DNA of 64,000 nt. Source: Martinezella dioscoreae (GTDB taxonomy: Bacteria > Pseudomonadota > Alphaproteobacteria > Rhizobiales > Rhizobiaceae). Positions 37,224-45,936 of the stretch are shown piece by piece (within the stretch, counting starts at the first letter, position 1; each line of letters starts with the position of its first letter). Below the pieces are notes generated by a model that was given only the letters and a program-made list of their open reading frames with translations, was not told the DNA's origin and did not search any database. A program made the translations under genes and the position numbers. The stretch spans positions 806,001 to 870,000 of the forward strand of contig NZ_BLAJ01000002.1 of NCBI RefSeq assembly GCF_009176305.1, read 5' to 3'.

Positions 37224-38122
37224 GGTTCGCCGAGTGAGGCGACACCATTCAGCTTCAGGAGCCGGCGATCGACGGAGATGATGCCAAGGACGATGATCGT
37301 CACGAGATAGGGCAGGCATGCGAGCAATTGCGAGGAAATTGCGAGCCCGCTCGCCTGCGCCGCAAGACCCATCAGCGACACCGCACCGAACAGGCAGGCG
37401 CCCAGGAAAATCCTGGATGTCAGCCAGGTTCCAAAGACAACGAGGGCAATGGCAATCCAGCCCCGCCCGGCGATCATGCCGTCCGCCCAGAGCGGCGTAT
37501 AGATCGTTGAGGCGTAAGCGCCGGCAAAGCCTGCCATCATGCCGCCAAACGTAACTGCCGCGAAGCGGATCGAGACAATGGGATAGCCGATAGCATGCGC
37601 AGCTTTCGGATTTTCACCGACGGCGCGAAGGATAAGACCGACCTTGCTATAGGCAAACATCGCCCATATGCCGACCGTCACGACAAGCGAGATCCAGACG
37701 ACGATATCCTGGCTGAAGAGGCCCCCGACGACTGGAATTTGTGAAAGCCCGGGAATTGCGATCTTTGGCAAGGTGGTGACGGTCAGGCTCTCATAACTCT
37801 TGCCGAATAGTGCCGAGAGGCCCTGGCCGAGAATGCCGAGGGCAAGACCGGCAGCAACCTGGTTTGCGTTGAAGCCCAGTGTGATAGCGGCAAAAATCAT
37901 GGAGAGGAGTGCACTTCCGAGACCGGCCGCAAGGAAGGCAAGAAGATGACCGCCGCCATGATAAACGACAATGAACGCGATGACGGCGCCAACGGCCATC
38001 AAGCCCTCTACGCCGAGGTTCAATACGCCCGCGCGCTCAGCAACAAGCTCGCCCAGGGCTGCCAGCAGAAACGGAGTTGCGGCTGCCAGCATGCCGGCTA
38101 GAATGAACTCGACGGCGCTCAT
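37211..38122 (-). CDS. Nucleoside-type ABC permease (BMP system, second subunit)
   Basis: The 303-residue permease resembles the smaller NupQ/YufQ-type subunit: LVAERAGVLNLGVEGLMAVGA (about 27-47), a hallmark of these permeases, plus GFNANQVAAGLALGILGQGLS and about eight membrane segments. It is the last gene of the eight-gene run and overlaps the preceding permease by four bases. With the partner permease it would form the channel for nucleosides or nucleobases. Confidence 0.88.
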   Translation of the reverse strand: MSAVEFILAGMLAAATPFLLAALGELVAERAGVLNLGVEGLMAVGAVIAFIVVYHGGGHLLAFLAAGLGSALLSMIFAAITLGFNANQVAAGLALGILGQGLSALFGKSYESLTVTTLPKIAIPGLSQIPVVGGLFSQDIVVWISLVVTVGIWAMFAYSKVGLILRAVGENPKAAHAIGYPIVSIRFAAVTFGGMMAGFAGAYASTIYTPLWADGMIAGRGWIAIALVVFGTWLTSRIFLGACLFGAVSLMGLAAQASGLAISSQLLACLPYLVTIIVLGIISVDRRLLKLNGVASLGEPFER

Positions 38123-39219
38123 GATGCGCTCCGGATGGGCACGGGGCGCCAGACGATGCGATAGCGCACGAAAGCCACCGCGATGAGATAGATGAGGAGC
38201 AGACTGCCCTGGAACACGCGGACGGCTGCAATGGGCAGATTGGCGGAGACCATGGCGTTATCGCCACCGATATAGAGCGCTGCCATGATGATCGCGGAGA
38301 TGACGATGCCGATTGGATTGAGGCCGCCAAGATAGGCAACGATGATTGCCGCGTATCCATATCCGGTCGAGATCGAACGCTGCAGCTGGCCAAGCGGTCC
38401 GGCAACTTCAGCGGCGCCCGCAAGTCCGGCGGCCGCTCCGCCAATGATCAGCGAAAGCCAGATTGCCCAGCTCTCCTTGAAACCGGCATAGCTCGCCGCC
38501 CGGGGAGCCAGTCCGCCGACCTGCAATTTATACCCGGCGAAGCTCTTCTGCATGAAGATCCACGCCGCGATCGACAGGCCGACGGCAAGGATAAGCGAGA
38601 CATTGACGCGGGTTCCCTCGAACAGGATCGGCACCATTGCGTCGTACTGGAACATGACCGATTGCGGGAAATTGAAGCCGCCGGGATCTTTCCATGGGCC
38701 GAGAAGAAGATAGTTGAGCAATTGCGCGGCAACGAAGCTCAGCATCAATGAGACGAGGATTTCATTGGCATTGAGCCTGACGCGCCAGAAGGCGGTGAGA
38801 GACGCCCATAGAGCACCGCCGAGAGTGCCGAGCAGCAGCATTGCCGGCCATATCCATTGGCCCGTTGCCTGCGGCATCCAGATGGGTATGGCGGAGGCGA
38901 AGATTGCGCCAAGAATGAATTGGCCCTCAGCGCCGATATTGAAGACCTTCGCGCGAAAGCCGATTGCGAGACCCTGTGCAATCAGAAGCAGGGGGCCAGT
39001 CTTGAGCAATACTTCCGAGAATGAGGCCCAGGAGACGAATGGTTCGATCAGCATGGCATAGATCACCGCCATCGGATCACGGCCCATCGCGACATAGAGG
39101 CCGAGATTGAGTGCGATGGTGACGATGAGGGCGATCGGCGGCGCGAGCAGCTTTGCGGCGAACGAGGCTCGATCGCGGCGGACAAAGCTGGGAAGGATTG
39201 CAGAAAAGGAACGGCTCAT
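38119..39219 (-). CDS. Nucleoside-type ABC permease (BMP system, first subunit)
   Basis: The 366-residue permease matches the larger NupP/YufP-type subunit: a periplasmic MGRDPMAVIYAMLIEPF loop, FNIGAEGQFILGAIFA, and NEILVSLMLSFVAAQLLNYLL. About ten membrane segments are present. It overlaps the ATPase gene and the second permease by four bases each, which shows tight coupling. Confidence 0.88.
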   Translation of the reverse strand: MSRSFSAILPSFVRRDRASFAAKLLAPPIALIVTIALNLGLYVAMGRDPMAVIYAMLIEPFVSWASFSEVLLKTGPLLLIAQGLAIGFRAKVFNIGAEGQFILGAIFASAIPIWMPQATGQWIWPAMLLLGTLGGALWASLTAFWRVRLNANEILVSLMLSFVAAQLLNYLLLGPWKDPGGFNFPQSVMFQYDAMVPILFEGTRVNVSLILAVGLSIAAWIFMQKSFAGYKLQVGGLAPRAASYAGFKESWAIWLSLIIGGAAAGLAGAAEVAGPLGQLQRSISTGYGYAAIIVAYLGGLNPIGIVISAIIMAALYIGGDNAMVSANLPIAAVRVFQGSLLLIYLIAVAFVRYRIVWRPVPIRSAS

Positions 39220-40739
39220 GCGAATGCCTTTTCGCCTTGGGGCTGTGCGCCGATCATGTATCGACCGATATCTTCAGCTTTTGTATCGCGGGTCACGAGT
39301 GGCAGGCTCAGCGTGCCGTGGTAAAGGACCTGAATGACGTCGCTAAGCTCGAACAATTCCTCGAGCTCTTCCGATATGACGAGAATTGCCATGCCTTGAT
39401 TGCGCAGCTCGATCAGTCGCTTGCGAATGGCGGAAGCCGCGCCGACATCGACGCCCCAGGTTGGTTGCGCAAGAAACAGCAGTTTCGGGGCGAGCATGAT
39501 TTCGCGCCCGACGATGAACTTCTGCAGGTTCCCCCCGGAAAGCGACCCGGCTTCAGCCTCCGGACCGCGCGTGCGCACGTCATAATCCCGGATGCACTCG
39601 TTTGCGAAATCCGTTGCCTTCGCTTTGTCGATGAGACCATGCTTGACGAGCTTCAAGGGATGGGCCGTCAGTAAGCTGTTGAGCGTTAAGGACATTTCGG
39701 GAACGGCGCCATGCCCGAGCCGATCCTCCGGAACAAAGGCAAAGCCAAGCTTCCGGCGGCTGGCGGCGTCGAGGCTGCCGACATCCTGTCCCATCATGAA
39801 GATCTGATCGCGTTTGTCTCGGGGCAGGGGCATTTCCCCTGAAATCAGGGCGGCAAGCTCCTTTTGCCCATTCCCGGAAATGCCGGCGATGCCCAGAATC
39901 TCGCCGCTGCGCACCGTCAGGCTGATCATGGAGAGCGGCATGCCAAAGGGATCGTCCGGCCGGTAGTCGAGGCCGATGATTTCCAGGCGCTTTTCACCCT
40001 CGGCCAAAGTCAAGGCCGGTATCGCTTCCGGCATATCGCGGCCGATCATCATGCGGGCGAGATCATGGGCGTCGTGTTCGCGCGGATCCACATGCCCGGT
40101 CACGTGTCCGCCGCGCAGGATCGTAGCCCGGTCGCACAGGGATTGGATTTCTTCCAGCTTATGCGAGATGAAGAGGATCGACACGCCGCGATCGCGCAGC
40201 CGGCGCAGCGTGTCGAACAGCTTCTCGACGGCTTGCGGCGGCAGGACCGATGTCGGCTCGTCGAGGATCAGCAGCTTCGGATCGGTCATCAGGCACCGGA
40301 TGATTTCCACTCGCTGCCGCTCGCCGACCGACAGTTCATGCACATGCGCCAACGGATCGACTTCGAGACCGAATTCGTCGCCCAATGTGCGGATGCGTTG
40401 CGCAAGTTCCGCCCTGCTGCCGGAGACGATCAGGCGAATATTCTCGACGACCGTCAGGCTCTCGAACAGCGAGAAATGCTGAAAGACCATCCCGATGCCG
40501 GTACGCCTCGCCTCCGCAGGGGAGGCAAGGCTCAAGGGCTTTCCATGCCAGGCAATGGTGCCTTCGTCCGGTTGTTCGACGCCGTAGATCAGCTTCATCA
40601 GCGTCGATTTGCCGGCGCCGTTTTCTCCGAGGATGGCATGGATCGAGCCCGGGGCTACGTCCAGATCGATATGCTTGTTGGCATGGACCTGGCCGTAGCT
40701 TTTGGAGATGCCGCGCAGCGACAGCAGCGGAATGGTCAT
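39216..40739 (-). CDS. Nucleoside-type ABC ATPase with two domains (NupO/RbsA type)
   Basis: The 507-residue protein has two ABC domains. The first has Walker A GENGAGKSTLMK, signature LSVGERQRVE and LLILDEPTSVL. The second has GISGNGQKEL and LSGGNLQKFIVGRE, the normal degenerate form of this group. It drives import through the two permeases. It begins seven bases after the binding-protein stop. Confidence 0.9.
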   Translation of the reverse strand: MTIPLLSLRGISKSYGQVHANKHIDLDVAPGSIHAILGENGAGKSTLMKLIYGVEQPDEGTIAWHGKPLSLASPAEARRTGIGMVFQHFSLFESLTVVENIRLIVSGSRAELAQRIRTLGDEFGLEVDPLAHVHELSVGERQRVEIIRCLMTDPKLLILDEPTSVLPPQAVEKLFDTLRRLRDRGVSILFISHKLEEIQSLCDRATILRGGHVTGHVDPREHDAHDLARMMIGRDMPEAIPALTLAEGEKRLEIIGLDYRPDDPFGMPLSMISLTVRSGEILGIAGISGNGQKELAALISGEMPLPRDKRDQIFMMGQDVGSLDAASRRKLGFAFVPEDRLGHGAVPEMSLTLNSLLTAHPLKLVKHGLIDKAKATDFANECIRDYDVRTRGPEAEAGSLSGGNLQKFIVGREIMLAPKLLFLAQPTWGVDVGAASAIRKRLIELRNQGMAILVISEELEELFELSDVIQVLYHGTLSLPLVTRDTKAEDIGRYMIGAQPQGEKAFA

Positions 40740-40746
40740 GAGCGAC

Positions 40747-41847
40747 TTACTTCGGCAAAGGCGTCTTCACACCTTTGACATGCCAGTCCATCGCGACGAT
40801 CTGGGCATCCGTCAGTGTCGCGCCCGAAGCCGCTCCTTCGCTGCCATCGGCCTTGGTGATCGGGCCGGTGAACGGCGAAAAGCCGCCGCTTGCGATCTTA
40901 CCTTCGATTTCCTTGATCTTGGCCATGGTGTCGGCCGGGATTGCCGGGCTCCAGTCGACGACTTCGACGACCTTGTCCGCGACGCCGAGGAAAGCGTTGG
41001 CACCCTTGAAGGTGCCGGCGAGATGGGCATCGACCGATGCCTTGAAGAAGGGCGACCAGTCCGTCGACACGCAGCCGAGATAGGTTTTCGGCGCATATTT
41101 CTTCATCGAGGAGTTCAGGTTGAAGGCATAGACGCCGGCTTCCTCGCAGGCTGAGATGACCGAGGGCGTATCCTGGGCGTTCGAGAAGATCACGTCGCAG
41201 CCCTGCGAGATCAAGGCCTTGGCGGCCTCCTGTTCCTTGGCCGGATCGAACCAGGAATTGACCCAGACGACCGATACCTCGATGTCAGGCTTCACGGCCT
41301 GCGCGCCGAGCGTGAAGGCGTTGATGGATGTGATCAGTTCGGGAATGGCGAATGCGGAAACCGAACCGAGCTTGCCGGTCTTGGAAACGGCGGCCGCTGC
41401 CATGCCGAGCAGGTAGGTTCCTTGGAAATACTTGGCGGCGAAGGGCGAGAAATTCGGCGCGACCTGGAAGCCGGAGGCATGCAGGACGGTCACCTTCGGG
41501 TTGCGGCGGGCAATCTGAAGCGCGCCGTTCTGATAGCCGAAGGAGCCGGCGATCAGGAAGTGGTTTCCGTCGGCGACCGTCTTGTTCATGATACGGTCGG
41601 CATCCGGGCCTTCGGCGATGTTCTCGATCACGGTTACCTTGACCTTGTCGCCATAGGCGGCCTTGATCGGATCAAGCCCTGCGGCCAGCGCATGACCCCA
41701 GCCGACATCGCCGATCGGCGAGGGCACGACGAGCGTAATGCCGAGCGGTTCGGCGGCGGCAAAGGCGGAGCGACCGGTAAAGGCCGTTGCGAGGCCTGCG
41801 ACGGCCGCGCTCTTCATCAATGTTCTGCGGGTCAGATTCTTCTGCAT
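40747..41847 (-). CDS. BMP-family substrate-binding protein
   Basis: The 366-residue protein has a twin-arginine-like leader (LTRRTLMKSAAVAGLATAF, about 5-23) with SAFAA cleavage, then a BMP/PnrA-type fold: DVGWGHALAAGLDPIKAAYG, FLIAGSFGYQNGAL, YFQGTYLLGMAAAAVSKTGKLG. Known members bind purine nucleosides. Here the ligand may be a purine base or methylated purine, because the first genes of the operon encode an 8-oxoguanine-deaminase-type enzyme and an NdmC-like oxygenase. The ligand assignment is inference. Confidence 0.87.
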   Translation of the reverse strand: MQKNLTRRTLMKSAAVAGLATAFTGRSAFAAAEPLGITLVVPSPIGDVGWGHALAAGLDPIKAAYGDKVKVTVIENIAEGPDADRIMNKTVADGNHFLIAGSFGYQNGALQIARRNPKVTVLHASGFQVAPNFSPFAAKYFQGTYLLGMAAAAVSKTGKLGSVSAFAIPELITSINAFTLGAQAVKPDIEVSVVWVNSWFDPAKEQEAAKALISQGCDVIFSNAQDTPSVISACEEAGVYAFNLNSSMKKYAPKTYLGCVSTDWSPFFKASVDAHLAGTFKGANAFLGVADKVVEVVDWSPAIPADTMAKIKEIEGKIASGGFSPFTGPITKADGSEGAASGATLTDAQIVAMDWHVKGVKTPLPK

Positions 41848-41868
41848 CCCAGTTCCCCTTTTTGGCTT

Positions 41869-43248
41869 TCAGAATTCTACTGTTGCAAGAGCAGCTTCGG
41901 CCGCCGCAAACAGCGCGGCCTCATCCAGTCCGGTGAATTCACCGCCTTGCCAGACGATGCGTCCGTTGATCATGGTCAGATCGGTGGGCATGCCGATCCC
42001 GACCTTGGCAATCAGGCTCAGCGGATCGTGTCGTGTGCCGACATAGTCCATTCGCCGCGTATCGATGGCGAAGAGATCGGCGGCCATACCCGGGGCAAGT
42101 CGCCCGATATCTGTGCGTCCGAGCAGGCTTGCGCCTCCGCTTGTCGCATATCGCAGGAAGTCAAGCGGGGCAGGAACGGCGTGCGCGCGCGTCGAGGCTG
42201 TCAGGCATTGCAGCATGTAGGCGGAATGGATGCAGTGCATGAGGTTGGAGTTGTCATTCGATGCCGCTCCATCGCAGCCGAGGCCGATGCGCAGGCCGAA
42301 AGCCTGCATCGCCGGAATATCGGTCACTTCGGCGCCGACTAGGTAAACCGGCTCGGGGCAATGGGAAACGCCGGTGCCGCTTGCCGCCATCTTGCGCAAC
42401 TCGTCATGCGTCAGTTCCCAGCAATGGGCATAGAAGGTGTCGGGACCGGCAAAGCCCAATTCCGCGCAGTAGTCGACCGTGCGCATGCCATGCCGCGCCT
42501 CGATGACAGGGCTTTCGCCTTCGCCGACATGGGTATGCAGCTGAACGCGGCGATCACGCGCCAGCGCGACCGACTCGACGAAGGTTTCGCGATAGCAATT
42601 GACCGGCTGGCAGGGTGCGACCACTACCTGGCGCATGCTGAAGGGGCTGGCATCGTGATAGCTATCGATCAGCCGCGCGCAGTCGGCGATGAATTCGTCG
42701 GTGGTTTCGAGCATGGCATCCGGGATCGTCGACCCCTCGGACTTCGGCAGGGTGTTGCCGCCACGGCCTGCGTGAAAGCGCATACCGAGCAATTCTGCCG
42801 CCTCGAACTGGCGATCGATCAGGCGCTTTCCGGCATGGCGGGGAAAGCAATATTGATGGTCGAAGGCGGTCGTGCATCCGTGCTTGATCATCTCGGCCAT
42901 GGCGGTGACCGAAGAATGATAGAAGCAGTCTTCCGTCAGCCGAGAGAAGATCGGATAGATCCGGTCGAGCCATTCGATGACCGAAAGCTTCGTCCAGTCG
43001 AGGTCGGCCCGGTTGCGCACGAAGCACTGAAAGAAGTGGTGATGGGTGTTGACGAGCCCCGGATAGACGAACCAGCCGGATGCGTCCTGGACGATGGTGC
43101 CTTCGGGCAAGGCGTTCTGCGACAGGTTCTCCCTGATCGCCTGAATGGCCGGCCCCTTGGTGAGCAGGTCGACGTTCCGGCGCACGCTCGGCCCATTGCC
43201 CTCATCGACGATAACTGCAGCGCAATTCTTCAGGAGATAACCGGTCAT
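41869..43248 (-). CDS. Amidohydrolase, 8-oxoguanine/guanine deaminase type
   Basis: The 459-residue metal enzyme of the ATZ/TRZ amidohydrolase group has HxH at His69 and His71 (VNTHHHFFQ), His240 with Glu243 (HTHVGEGE), His275 and Asp326 (GCDGAASND). These are all residues needed for a one-zinc aminohydrolase. The surrounding sequence (WLDRIYPIF, HYQYCFP-like DHQYCFP) resembles 8-oxoguanine deaminase. It should hydrolyse an exocyclic amino group on a purine or triazine ring. It lies four bases after the GST-like gene and upstream of the purine-type importer, so the substrate is likely an imported (methyl)purine. Confidence 0.83.
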   Translation of the reverse strand: MTGYLLKNCAAVIVDEGNGPSVRRNVDLLTKGPAIQAIRENLSQNALPEGTIVQDASGWFVYPGLVNTHHHFFQCFVRNRADLDWTKLSVIEWLDRIYPIFSRLTEDCFYHSSVTAMAEMIKHGCTTAFDHQYCFPRHAGKRLIDRQFEAAELLGMRFHAGRGGNTLPKSEGSTIPDAMLETTDEFIADCARLIDSYHDASPFSMRQVVVAPCQPVNCYRETFVESVALARDRRVQLHTHVGEGESPVIEARHGMRTVDYCAELGFAGPDTFYAHCWELTHDELRKMAASGTGVSHCPEPVYLVGAEVTDIPAMQAFGLRIGLGCDGAASNDNSNLMHCIHSAYMLQCLTASTRAHAVPAPLDFLRYATSGGASLLGRTDIGRLAPGMAADLFAIDTRRMDYVGTRHDPLSLIAKVGIGMPTDLTMINGRIVWQGGEFTGLDEAALFAAAEAALATVEF

Positions 43249-43252
43249 TCCA

Positions 43253-43909
43253 TCATGCCTCTGCTGCCGGATGCGGATCGGGTTTCAACTCATGCAGGCG
43301 ATGAATGCCGGGCATTTCGATGAAACCGGGTAGGCTGCGGATGGCGCGCATCCAGAGGCGGATCAAGGGATAGGGATCAAGCGGGATGCCGCCGTCAGGC
43401 GCAAGCGCGACATAGGGAAAGCAGGCGATATCGGCGATCGTCGGCTCACTTGCCGCAAGAAACCGCATGCCGCGCTCGCGTTGTTCGAAGAGGCCCGCTT
43501 CGAGCTCGCGCAGGGCAGCAATCCCTTGAGCCTGTAGAAGTTTGATATTGCCCGGGCGCAGAAGCATTTCGTGGAGCCGCGCGCCGCCAAGATTGGCGGT
43601 CAGACGATGCGAGAAGGAAAGCCATTGCTGCACGCGTGCCGCCTCCTGCGGCGAACTCTGCCCCAGCCATTCCGGTGCGCCGCTGGCAGCGAGATAGGCA
43701 AGCATTGCCGAGGATTCGGTGAGCACAAGATCGCCATCCTCGAGGATCGGGATGGAACCCGCCGGATTGAGCGCCAGAAGCTCCGGCCCGCGATGCTCCG
43801 CGCCGGGATGGAAGTCGACCGGCCGGATTTCGAGCTTGATGCCGAGGATCGCGGCCATCAGCCGGATCTTGTAGCAACTCGGCGATAGAACATAATCGTA
43901 GAGTTTCAT
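43253..43909 (-). CDS. Glutathione S-transferase-like protein (NdmE-like position)
   Basis: The ATG at 43909 overlaps the oxygenase stop (ATGA) and gives 218 residues. The thioredoxin-like N-terminal domain starts MKLYDYVLSPSCYKIRLM, with NPAGSIPILEDGD and ESSAMLAYLA glutathione-site features, then an all-helical C-terminal domain. In Pseudomonas putida CBB5 a GST-like protein, NdmE, is required to hold the cluster-less oxygenase NdmC and the reductase NdmD together. The same gene neighbourhood here suggests a structural role rather than ordinary conjugation. Confidence 0.82.
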   Translation of the reverse strand: MKLYDYVLSPSCYKIRLMAAILGIKLEIRPVDFHPGAEHRGPELLALNPAGSIPILEDGDLVLTESSAMLAYLAASGAPEWLGQSSPQEAARVQQWLSFSHRLTANLGGARLHEMLLRPGNIKLLQAQGIAALRELEAGLFEQRERGMRFLAASEPTIADIACFPYVALAPDGGIPLDPYPLIRLWMRAIRSLPGFIEMPGIHRLHELKPDPHPAAEA

Positions 43910-44754
43910 TGTGCGACCAACTGTGCGCCGTAGGTATAGTTGTGGCGCTTGAGCCATCGCCGGTAGGCGACCGAGGTGAGATCTGCCCTTGTTGGAATTT
44001 CCATGCCGGGATCGAGCGGAAGAAGCGCGGGTATCTGGTTTTCGAGGATCGAACGATCCTGCAGGAAGATCGTCTGTTGAAAGTGGATGAGGTCCGTCAT
44101 GGGCGTTTCATCATCGAAGAGCGCCATCCAGGGCCATACGTCGCAAAGGTCTTCGGCAAGAGGCTGGACGAATAAGGTGATGACGTCCCATTCGCTGGGG
44201 CGCGGAGGGCATGTCTTGTAGAGGACCGAACAGGTCGGGGCCGGCACGCGGTACATATATTCGGTCGTAATGCCGCCGGTCGCAGATTTTGCAGCCTGCG
44301 GCTGGTAGAACTTCACCTGCGTTGCCCAGACTTCATCCACACCCTCACGGATCTCGACCTTGTAATTTTCGACCTCCGTATGTGGTTCCGCACCGAGGAT
44401 GTCAGTATGGACGAAGGGAAAATGCGCGATGTCGAGAAAGTTCTCCACGGCGCGAAGCGGCGAACAGCGCACGCGGACCACGCCGACATCGACGAAGCGC
44501 CGACCCGGCTGATCGGCCTCAGGAATGGCAAAAAGTTCTTTCTCCGGGTTGCCGAGGGAGGACCAGACATGGCCATACCGGACACGGATCGGGAGGGCTC
44601 TTCCCTCGGCGGTCGTCACACGCGCATTGCCATCCTGATCGCGCGCGACCTCGATCGCCTCGCCCATCAGCCAGGTCTTGCTTCCCTTCTCGCTGAGCTG
44701 GCTGAAAAGGCCGACCGGATACCATTCATCGATCATCGCGCCGCCATTCATCAT
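43906..44754 (-). CDS. Non-haem iron oxygenase catalytic subunit lacking a Rieske cluster (NdmC-like)
   Basis: The 282-residue protein keeps the edges of a Rieske oxygenase N-terminus (DEWYPVGLFSQL and RVRYGHVWSSLGNP) but has no CxH/CxxH pair; the cluster-binding loops are missing. The catalytic iron motif is intact: Asn105, Asp108, His111 and His116 in ENFLDIAHFPFVH, with a downstream Asp in FLQDRSILENQ. This is the architecture of NdmC, the caffeine N7-demethylase oxygenase. Electrons must come from another protein, most likely the adjacent Rieske protein, whose gene overlaps by four bases. Substrate inferred: an N-methylpurine. Confidence 0.85.
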   Translation of the reverse strand: MMNGGAMIDEWYPVGLFSQLSEKGSKTWLMGEAIEVARDQDGNARVTTAEGRALPIRVRYGHVWSSLGNPEKELFAIPEADQPGRRFVDVGVVRVRCSPLRAVENFLDIAHFPFVHTDILGAEPHTEVENYKVEIREGVDEVWATQVKFYQPQAAKSATGGITTEYMYRVPAPTCSVLYKTCPPRPSEWDVITLFVQPLAEDLCDVWPWMALFDDETPMTDLIHFQQTIFLQDRSILENQIPALLPLDPGMEIPTRADLTSVAYRRWLKRHNYTYGAQLVAQ

Positions 44755-45392
44755 GCGTTCTCCCTTTGGCGCTCTTCCGCGGCACGGCGGATGGATTCGA
44801 CAATGCGGGACGCCGCAATGCGGTCTGCCGGGCTCCGATCCCTATCGATCAAGAGAAGAAGGAGCGTATGTTTTCCCTGGGGTGCCAGCAGCAGCCCGAT
44901 CCAAGGAAATTGAGGTAGGCGAACCAGCCTCCTTGTATCATTCTTTGCCCCTGCCGCAGCTTCGATCTCCGCGACACCCGTTTCAACGATCAGGGAGCGC
45001 AGCGGGATGAATTCGTCGAGGTGAGGAGGCGGTGTTGCCGGTTGTCCGGCTGCCACCCATAGAACACCATCTGCTTCTTCCACCTGCTGGACGGCGACAC
45101 GGATGGTTTCCGGCGGAACAAGATCGGGATGGGCCGGAATGCGAATGCATCCGCCTGACGGCGAATAGCTCCACCCGTGATAGATGCAGGAGAGTGCCTC
45201 GCCGCGGACGAAGCCATGTGACAAGCTCATTCCGCGATGTGGACAGCGATCGGATGATGCGGTTGCGCGACCCGACTGACTGCGCCAAAGGGCAATCGGG
45301 CCAACCGATGTCCAGGCCGGCATGACGGTTCCTGGTGGCAGATCGGAGGAAAGGGCGACTGGCGCCCAGGATCCGGCCCCATCAAATGGCAT
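44751..45392 (-). CDS. Stand-alone Rieske [2Fe-2S] protein
   Basis: The 213-residue protein has the cluster ligands Cys50, His52, Cys69 and His72 (CPHRG...CIYHGW) with normal spacing, in an N-terminal Rieske domain (about 10-115). The C-terminal 90 residues lack the oxygenase iron motif and are not recognised. It should donate electrons to the cluster-less oxygenase encoded directly downstream. In the caffeine system the extra Rieske domain is fused to the reductase NdmD; here it is separate and no flavin reductase is in the window. It opens the operon. Confidence 0.87.
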   Translation of the reverse strand: MPFDGAGSWAPVALSSDLPPGTVMPAWTSVGPIALWRSQSGRATASSDRCPHRGMSLSHGFVRGEALSCIYHGWSYSPSGGCIRIPAHPDLVPPETIRVAVQQVEEADGVLWVAAGQPATPPPHLDEFIPLRSLIVETGVAEIEAAAGAKNDTRRLVRLPQFPWIGLLLAPQGKHTLLLLLIDRDRSPADRIAASRIVESIRRAAEERQRENA

Positions 45393-45530
45393 GGTCTCAA
45401 CTCTCTAATTTCACCAATGGCTTAGCGCCGCTGGTCATAGGCAGGCACTGATGCCTGCATCCCCTTAGCGTTCAAAGATTTTGCATAAATAATTCGCATT
45501 GGCAACAATGATTAAATAAAAGGCAATAGA
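45393..45530. promoter_or_regulatory. Leader/promoter region of the Rieske-purine operon
   Basis: The 138-base gap before the Rieske gene has GCAGGCA/TGCCTGC (45441-45458) as a 7-base hairpin and an AT-rich stretch (about 45480-45530) that could hold the promoter. No operator is recognised and no regulator gene is adjacent. Confidence 0.35.
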
Positions 45531-45839
45531 TCAGAAATTCCTAAGATGCGATGTTTCCGGCCCATTCATGACCCTGCGTTGAATCTCCTCAACCCAGACG
45601 TCGATCGGACCGAGTGAGCAGCCCATTTCCAGCATGTCGATCAGTTCCACAGGTCCGGTGACCTCAAGTTCGATCCGGGCCGCATCGGAATGGAAGAATG
45701 TCTGCGCAAGTCCGAGCTTGTTGGCGTGACGCCGGATCCACGGGACGAATGAGGCTGCGTTAAGGTCGCCCAGTATCGTCATGCGCTCCCGAAATTCACC
45801 TTGCGGCACGTGCATTCGCCAATGATCCCTGCCTTGCAT
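45531..45839 (-). CDS. Acylphosphatase-fold small protein without catalytic residues
   Basis: About 102 residues. Its core aligns with acylphosphatases without gaps: ILGDLNAASFVPWIRRHANKLGL corresponds to the phosphate loop and first helix, and GPIDVWVEEI to the final strand. The two catalytic residues are lost: the loop Arg is Val and the Asn after the helix is His. The start is uncertain; ATG 45839 has a weak ribosome site and an internal ATG (MHVPQGEF) is possible. The role is unknown; it could be regulatory or ligand-binding. It lies between the peptide importer and the Rieske operon. Confidence 0.65.
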   Translation of the reverse strand: MQGRDHWRMHVPQGEFRERMTILGDLNAASFVPWIRRHANKLGLAQTFFHSDAARIELEVTGPVELIDMLEMGCSLGPIDVWVEEIQRRVMNGPETSHLRNF

Positions 45840-45889
45840 CAAGATGACAGAATAACCGCTTCATGGGTTTGCGAAAGGGGGCATCTCCC

Positions 45890-45925
45890 AAAACAATGCT
45901 CCGCCGTCCCTGTGGGCAGCGGAGC
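45890..45925 (-). terminator. Terminator after the peptide-importer operon
   Basis: GCTCCGC (45898-45904) pairs with GCGGAGC (45919-45925). On the minus strand the stem is followed by ATTGTTTTGG. It begins 12 bases past the binding-protein stop and likely ends the importer transcript. Confidence 0.6.
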
Positions 45926-45936
45926 TTGAGGCTGTG

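Noticed and set aside
42361..43323. 320-codon plus-strand open frame
   Set aside because: Antisense to the 8-oxoguanine-deaminase-type gene, no family resemblance.
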